A stretch of 21,291 nucleotides of DNA from an uncultured Variovorax sp. (lineage in GTDB: Bacteria > Pseudomonadota > Gammaproteobacteria > Burkholderiales > Burkholderiaceae). Location of the stretch: the NCBI GenBank assembly GCA_946478645.1, contig CAMLCW010000042.1:1-21291 (forward strand), written 5' to 3'. Made by a program: the position numbers and the translations under genes. The notes under the pieces are model-generated. The model did no database searches, was not told the origin of the DNA, and worked only from the letters and a program-made list of their open reading frames with translations. Each line of letters starts with the position of its first letter. Positions within the stretch are counted from its first letter, which is position 1. Positions 16,682 through 21,291 of the stretch are shown here, one piece after another.

Positions 16682-17887
16682 ATGAACAGCCGAAAGATCA
16701 AGACCTGGGCCTGGGTGCACAAGTGGAGCAGCCTGGTGTGCACCGTGTTCATGCTGCTGCTGTGCATCACCGGCCTGCCGCTGATCTTCCACCACGAGCT
16801 CGGGCATCTGCTGGGCACCGAGGTCGAGTCGCCCGCCATGCCCGCGGACACGCCGCGCGCAAGCCTGGACCGCGTGCTCGAGGTGGCCCGCGCCAAGCAT
16901 CCCGACCGCGTGGTGCAGTTCGCGTCGCAGCCCGAGGACGACAAGGGGCTGTGGTTCGTCACGCTGACGCCCACGCCCGATCCCACCGACGACTTCAAGT
17001 CGGTGGCCGTCGATGCGCGCACCGCCGCCGTGCTGGCACAGCCCAAGTTCGACGAAGGCTTCATGTACGTGATGTTCAAGCTGCACGTCGACCTGTTCGC
17101 CGGACTCGCGGGCAAGCTGTTCCTGGGCTTCATGGGCCTGCTGCTGCTGGTGGCCGTGGTCTCGGGCGTGGTGCTCTATGCGCCGTTCATGCGCAAGCTC
17201 GAATTCGGCACCGTGCGCCGCGAGAAGCGCCCCCGCCTGAAGTGGCTCGACCTGCACAACCTGCTGGGCATCGTCACGCTGGTGTGGGTGTTCGTGGTGG
17301 GCGCCACGGGCATGATCAACACCTGGGCCGACCTGCTGATCAAGTACTGGCAGTACGACCAGCTCAGCGCGCTGCTCGCACCGTACAAGGGCGAGCCGAC
17401 CGTGCCGGTGGCCGAGCGCGCCTCGGTCCAGCGCTCGATGGAAGCGGCCGTCCAGCGGGCGCCCGGCATGGAGCTGTCGTTCATCGCCTTTCCCGGGACC
17501 GCGTTCTCGAGCCCGCACCACACGACCTTCTTCATGCGGGGCAACGAGCCCTTCACCTCGAAGCTGTTGAAGCCGGTGCTGGTCGACGCCAAGACGGCGC
17601 AGGTCACGGCGGCGCCCGAGCTGCCGTGGTATCTGACCGCATTGCTGGTGTCGCAGCCGCTGCACTTCGGCGACTACGGCGGCATGCCGATGCAGATCAT
17701 CTGGGCGCTGCTCGACATCGCGACGATCATCGTGCTGGGCAGCGGACTCTACCTCTGGCTCAAGCGCGGCAACACGGTGCCCACGCCAGCCGGGCCGGCC
17801 GCCGCGGGGGGCGCTGCTGCCGGGCGAACGCCGGCACAGGGTGGAACGCCGGGCGAGCCGGCACCGGCGATGAAGGTGCAGGCATGA
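16682..17887 (+). CDS. PepSY-associated transmembrane (PepSY-TM) protein of a siderophore operon
   Basis: A 401-residue inner-membrane protein. Four hydrophobic helices are visible at about 15-36, 143-168, 190-215 and 337-362, with periplasmic PepSY-like loops between them. The opening KTWAWVHKWSSLVCTVFMLLLCITGLP is the PepSY_TM signature, and histidines H37, H38 and H42 follow helix one. Such proteins sit beside siderophore receptors in many proteobacteria and several are proposed to reduce ferric siderophores in the periplasm; the exact reaction here is an inference. The C-terminal 39 residues are a low-complexity Ala/Gly/Pro tail. The gene follows the receptor by 30 bp and overlaps the next gene by 4 nt, so all three should be cotranscribed under Fur control. 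Confidence 0.92.
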   Translation: MNSRKIKTWAWVHKWSSLVCTVFMLLLCITGLPLIFHHELGHLLGTEVESPAMPADTPRASLDRVLEVARAKHPDRVVQFASQPEDDKGLWFVTLTPTPDPTDDFKSVAVDARTAAVLAQPKFDEGFMYVMFKLHVDLFAGLAGKLFLGFMGLLLLVAVVSGVVLYAPFMRKLEFGTVRREKRPRLKWLDLHNLLGIVTLVWVFVVGATGMINTWADLLIKYWQYDQLSALLAPYKGEPTVPVAERASVQRSMEAAVQRAPGMELSFIAFPGTAFSSPHHTTFFMRGNEPFTSKLLKPVLVDAKTAQVTAAPELPWYLTALLVSQPLHFGDYGGMPMQIIWALLDIATIIVLGSGLYLWLKRGNTVPTPAGPAAAGGAAAGRTPAQGGTPGEPAPAMKVQA

Positions 17888-18081
17888 CGAAGCCGCCGCG
17901 CCATTCGCAGTCGTTCGGGCGCATGTGGGGCTGGCCGATCGCGCTTGGCCTCCTGACCGGCATCGGCCTGATCTCTGCGCTGTTCAGCGACGGCGGCGCG
18001 GGCGATGTCGTCGCCTGGTTCGCGCTGGGACTTCCTGTGGCGGTCTGCGCCTGGTTCGGCTGGCGCAAAGGCAAAAGCTGA
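17884..18081 (+). CDS. Small two-helix membrane protein of unknown function in the siderophore operon
   Basis: A 65-residue protein starting inside the preceding stop codon (ATGA overlap), which makes it very likely to be translated by coupling. It has a basic N-terminus (TKPPRHSQ), a hydrophobic helix at about 14-34, a short acidic turn (SDGGAGD), a second helix at about 40-58 rich in Trp, and a basic tail (WRKGKS). By the positive-inside rule both ends should face the cytoplasm. I do not recognise a named family. Small membrane proteins of this kind accompany receptor and PepSY-TM genes, so a helper role in periplasmic iron release or assembly of the PepSY-TM protein is plausible but unproven. 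Confidence 0.8.
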   Translation: MTKPPRHSQSFGRMWGWPIALGLLTGIGLISALFSDGGAGDVVAWFALGLPVAVCAWFGWRKGKS

Positions 18082-18144
18082 TCCCGACCCGGGCGGGTGG
18101 TTGCCGGTAGGCGGGGTGGCGCGCGCCGAAGCAGAATCGGCGCA

Positions 18145-20286
18145 ATGAACCCCGCCTTCTCCACCACTGTCGCAGCAACCCGTTTCTTTCTGCTCGGCAT
18201 TCCGCTGGTCGCGCAGGCGCAGCCACAGGCGCTGTCGCCGGGCGAGCGCGGCCAGTTGCCAGAAGTCACGGTGTCCACGCCCCGCGGCGAGATCGCGCCC
18301 TTCAGGGTGCCGGGCTCGGTCGATCGGGTCGACGGCGCGGACATGCGCGACAGCCGGCTGCAAGTCAACCTCTCAGAGGGCCTGGGCAGCGTGCCGGGCC
18401 TGCAGGTGCAGAACCGCATGAACTATGCGCAGGACCTGCAGCTCTCGATCCGCGGTTTCGGTGCGCGCTCCACTTTCGGCGTGCGCGGCGTCCGGCTCTA
18501 CGTCGACGGCATCCCGGCGACGCTGCCCGACGGACAGGGGCAGACCTCCAACATCGACATCGGCTCGATCGACCGCATCGAGATCCTGCGCGGGCCCTTC
18601 TCGGCGCTCTACGGCAATTCGTCCGGCGGCGTGCTGCAGGCCTTCACCGCGTCGGGTGAAGGCGCGCCGAGGCTGGCTTATTCGGCGGCGGGGGGCAGCT
18701 TCGGCACCTGGCGCCAATCGCTGCAGGCCAGCGGCGCGCGGGGTGCCGTCGACTACCTGCTGAATGCGAGCCGGTTCCGCACCGAGGGCTGGCGCGAGCA
18801 CAGCGCGGCGCGCCGCGACATCGTGAACGGCAAACTCGGCGTGGCGCTCGACAATGGCGACCGGTTGACGCTGGTGCTCAACAGCGTGCGCATCGACGCG
18901 CAGGACCCGCTGGGCCTGACCGCGAGCCAGTACGCGCTCGCGCCGCGCGGCGCGCCGCTCGCCACGCAGTACGACACGCGCAAGACGGTCGCGCAGACCC
19001 AGATCGGCCTCTTGTACGAGCGCCGGATCGATGCCACCCAGGGATTGCGGCTGATGGTCTACGGCGGTGAGCGCAAGACCGTGCAGTACCAGTCGATCCC
19101 ACCTTCCGCGCAGCAGAGTCCGCAGCAGGCGGGCGGTGTCATCGATCTGACGCGGCAGTACAGCGGTGTCGACCTGCGCTGGAGCGCCGCCTGGACCCTG
19201 GCCGGACGGCCTTTCGACCTGGTGGCCGGCCTCGGCTACGACAGCCTGCGCGAAAGGCGGCGCGGCTACGAGAACTATCTGGGCCCTGCTTCATCGGCAG
19301 TGCTTGGCGTGCAGGGCCGGCTGCGGCGCAACGAGCGCAACGAGGTCTGGAACCTCGACCCGTATGCGCAGGCTACCTGGCGGCTGGCGGAGCGATGGAC
19401 GCTCGAAGCCGGCGTGCGCCGCAGCAGCGTGCGCTTCGACTCGCACGACCGCTACATCGTCGGCGCCAATCGCGACGACAGCGGCAGCGCGAAGCACGCC
19501 AAAACGCTGCCGGTGGCCTCGTTGCGTTTCGAGGCCACGCCCGACCTCGCGCTCTACGGATCGATCGGGCGCGGCTTCGAGACCCCGACCTTGAACGAGC
19601 TTTCGTACCGCGCCGGCGGCGCCAGCGGACTCAACTTCGCACTGCGCCCGGCCGTCAACGACAGCATCGAGCTCGGCGCCAAGGCCCGCCTGGGCGGTGG
19701 CCTGCTGACGGCGGCTGTGTTCCAGACGCGCACGCGCGACGAGATCGTGACGGACACCAACAGCGGCGGCCGCGCCACGTTCCAGAACGCAGGCCGCACG
19801 CGGCGCAACGGCCTCGAGCTCGCCTGGCAGCACGAGACGGCCAACCACTGGCGCACGCAGCTGGCCTACACCTGGCTCGATGCGCGCTACCGCGATGGCT
19901 TCTGCTCGCCATCCCCGTGCACTGCCTCGAGCGAGGTGCCGGCCGGCAACCGCATCCCCGGCATCGCGCGGCAATCGCTTTTCGCATCGCTGGGCTGGGT
20001 GCCGCCCGAAGGCTGGCGTGCGGGCATCGAGCTGCGCGCGCTCGGGCGCATTCAGGCCAATGACGCCAACACCGCGAGCGCGCCGGGCTATGCGGTGACG
20101 GCGCTGTATGCCGGCTATCTGAGGAAATGGGAGCGTTGGGAGTTCAACGCCTTCGCGCGCGTCGACAACGTGTTCGACCGGCGCCACGTGGGCTCGATCA
20201 TCGTCAACGAAGGCAACGCGCGTTACTTCGAACCCGCGCCGGGCCGTAACTGGACGGTGGGTCTGAGCGGCGCCTACCGCTTCTGA
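18145..20286 (+). CDS. pqqU: TonB-dependent receptor, PqqU/YncD homologue (pyrroloquinoline quinone uptake)
   Basis: A 713-residue outer-membrane receptor, near the length of E. coli YncD (about 700). The signal peptide ends near AQA (residue 25), with TonB-box region LPEVTVST at 38-45. Many stretches agree with YncD as I remember it: NLSE.LGSVPGLQVQNR, YAQDLQLSIRGFG, LYVDGIPAT.PDGQGQTSNID, EILRGPFSALYGN.SGGV, QYDTRKT, GRGFETPT.NELSYRA and FGRVDN-like FARVDNVFDR..VGSIIVNE. YncD, renamed PqqU, is reported to import the redox cofactor PQQ; the assignment here rests on this resemblance. The ATG at 18145 gives a proper signal peptide; the frame upstream adds 16 basic residues. It lies 63 bp after the siderophore operon and may share its transcript. 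It converges on metK with 27 bp between stops. Confidence 0.87.
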   Translation: MNPAFSTTVAATRFFLLGIPLVAQAQPQALSPGERGQLPEVTVSTPRGEIAPFRVPGSVDRVDGADMRDSRLQVNLSEGLGSVPGLQVQNRMNYAQDLQLSIRGFGARSTFGVRGVRLYVDGIPATLPDGQGQTSNIDIGSIDRIEILRGPFSALYGNSSGGVLQAFTASGEGAPRLAYSAAGGSFGTWRQSLQASGARGAVDYLLNASRFRTEGWREHSAARRDIVNGKLGVALDNGDRLTLVLNSVRIDAQDPLGLTASQYALAPRGAPLATQYDTRKTVAQTQIGLLYERRIDATQGLRLMVYGGERKTVQYQSIPPSAQQSPQQAGGVIDLTRQYSGVDLRWSAAWTLAGRPFDLVAGLGYDSLRERRRGYENYLGPASSAVLGVQGRLRRNERNEVWNLDPYAQATWRLAERWTLEAGVRRSSVRFDSHDRYIVGANRDDSGSAKHAKTLPVASLRFEATPDLALYGSIGRGFETPTLNELSYRAGGASGLNFALRPAVNDSIELGAKARLGGGLLTAAVFQTRTRDEIVTDTNSGGRATFQNAGRTRRNGLELAWQHETANHWRTQLAYTWLDARYRDGFCSPSPCTASSEVPAGNRIPGIARQSLFASLGWVPPEGWRAGIELRALGRIQANDANTASAPGYAVTALYAGYLRKWERWEFNAFARVDNVFDRRHVGSIIVNEGNARYFEPAPGRNWTVGLSGAYRF

Positions 20287-20313
20287 CCCGGGCCCGCCAG
20301 CGCGTCCGCGTGT

Positions 20314-21291
20314 TCAGTTCAAGCCGGCCGCCGCGCGCAGCGCCGCAGCCTGCGTGGTCGCTTCCCAGGTGAACTCGGGCTCTTCGCGGCCGAAGTGGCC
20401 GTACGCGGCGGTCTTCTGGTAGATCGGGCGCAGCAGGTCGAGCATCTGGATGATGCCCTTGGGACGCAGGTCGAAGAACTCGCGCACGAGCTCGGCGATC
20501 TTCTCGTCGGGGATCACGCCGGTGCCTTCGGTGTAGACCGTGATGTTCATCGGCTGCGCCACGCCGATCGCGTAGGCCACCTGGATCTGGCACTGGCGCG
20601 CCAGGCCGGCAGCCACCACGTTCTTGGCCACGTAGCGCGCGGCGTAGGCGGCCGAGCGGTCGACCTTCGAGGGGTCCTTGCCCGAGAACGCGCCACCGCC
20701 GTGCGGGCAGGCGCCGCCGTAGGTGTCGACGATGATCTTGCGGCCCGTGAGGCCGCAGTCGCCCTGCGGACCGCCGATGACGAAGCGGCCGGTCGGGTTG
20801 ATCAGGTAGCGCGTGTTCTGCAGCCATTCCTTGGGCAGCACGGGCTTGATGATCTCCTCGATGATGGCCTCGTTGAACGAGGCCTTCATCTTGGTGGGCG
20901 TTTCGCTCTGGTCGGGGCTGTGCTGGGTGGAGAGCACCACGGTGTCGATGCTGTGCGGCTTGCCGTCGACGTAGCGCATCGTGACCTGGCTCTTGGCGTC
21001 GGGGCGCAGGAAGGGCAGGCGGCCGTCCTTGCGCAGCTGGGCCTGGCGCTCGACGAGGCGGTGCGCGTAGTAGATCGGCGCGGGCATCAGCTCGGGCGTC
21101 TCGTCGCATGCGTAGCCGAACATCAGGCCCTGGTCGCCGGCGCCGGTGTTGAGGTGGTCGTCGCTCGCGTGGTCCACGCCCTGGGCGATGTCGTTGGACT
21201 GCTTGTCGTAGCAGACCATCACCGCGCAGCCCTTGTAGTCGATGCCGTAGTCGGTGTTGTCGTAGCCGATGCGCTTGATGGTGTCGCGCGC
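20314..21291 (-). CDS. metK: S-adenosylmethionine synthase (methionine adenosyltransferase), 5' end cut off by window edge
   Basis: The 325 visible residues are the central and C-terminal domains of MetK, which makes S-adenosylmethionine from methionine and ATP in the cytoplasm; roughly the first 65 residues lie beyond the right edge. The family signatures [15 protein letters not shown] and the phosphate-binding [19 protein letters not shown] are both intact, as are [18 protein letters not shown] and the closing [15 protein letters not shown]...AAGLN. The frame is open to the window boundary ([21 protein letters not shown]). It is a housekeeping gene with no functional tie to the receptors and marks a probable core-genome boundary of this accessory region. 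Confidence 0.98.
   Translation of the reverse strand, partial: ARDTIKRIGYDNTDYGIDYKGCAVMVCYDKQSNDIAQGVDHASDDHLNTGAGDQGLMFGYACDETPELMPAPIYYAHRLVERQAQLRKDGRLPFLRPDAKSQVTMRYVDGKPHSIDTVVLSTQHSPDQSETPTKMKASFNEAIIEEIIKPVLPKEWLQNTRYLINPTGRFVIGGPQGDCGLTGRKIIVDTYGGACPHGGGAFSGKDPSKVDRSAAYAARYVAKNVVAAGLARQCQIQVAYAIGVAQPMNITVYTEGTGVIPDEKIAELVREFFDLRPKGIIQMLDLLRPIYQKTAAYGHFGREEPEFTWEATTQAAALRAAAGLN

Noticed and set aside
14528..17665. A 1045-residue open frame on the minus strand opposite the siderophore receptor and PepSY-TM genes
   Set aside because: It is rich in Arg/His/Ala/Gly with no domain, lies fully antisense to two clearly recognised genes, and is the usual result of GC-rich codon use.
18082..18144. 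Terminator between the small membrane gene and pqqU
   Set aside because: Only a 5-bp dyad ACCCG-GG-CGGGT with a 2-nt centre is present; it is too small to call and has no T-run.
20287..20313. Bidirectional terminator between pqqU and metK
   Set aside because: The 27-bp gap holds only the short palindrome around CCCGGGCCC and no credible stem or T-run.

Overview
The window is GC-rich, densely coded bacterial chromosome. Codon use, the gene families and their order suggest a betaproteobacterium of the Comamonadaceae, most like Variovorax. That placement is inferred from recognition, not from a marker-gene comparison. No tRNA, rRNA, CRISPR array, insertion sequence or phage gene is visible.

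Left part (1-6927), amino-acid and aldehyde metabolism. A truncated DadA-type FAD oxidoreductase (minus strand) diverges from a LysR regulator; the 105 bp between them carries an ATC-N9-GAT dyad of LysR type. Next come an AraC_N/YqhC-type regulator and a compact paoABC operon. This encodes a periplasmic molybdenum aldehyde oxidoreductase with a Tat-targeted 2Fe-2S subunit, an FAD/4Fe-4S subunit and a molybdopterin subunit. The dedicated maturation gene paoD is not in the window.

Middle part (6928-14418), the most distinctive block. An AT-rich 359-bp gap leads into two tandem paralogous AraC-family regulators 5 bp apart. After two hairpins and a second, partly AT-rich gap comes a three-gene unit: a trimeric autotransporter adhesin (ESPR, YadA-type head and necks, YadA anchor), a TpgA-like lipoprotein joining a BamE/SmpA-like region to an OmpA-type peptidoglycan-binding domain, and an OmpR-type winged-helix protein whose receiver domain lacks the phospho-acceptor aspartate. 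A strong hairpin follows 5 bp after the last stop codon. The unit reads as an adhesin with its own periplasmic anchor and its own unconventional regulator.

Right part (14419-21291), TonB-dependent uptake. A promoter whose -10 element lies inside a 12/19 Fur box drives a ferrichrome/hydroxamate-type siderophore receptor, a PepSY-TM inner-membrane protein and a 65-residue two-helix membrane protein. Next is a second receptor that closely resembles E. coli YncD/PqqU, the pyrroloquinoline quinone transporter. It converges on metK (S-adenosylmethionine synthase), which runs off the right edge.

Candidates for something little described are the adhesin/TpgA-like/pseudo-receiver unit with its upstream AraC pair, and the link between a Fur-controlled siderophore operon, a tiny membrane protein and a PqqU-type receptor.
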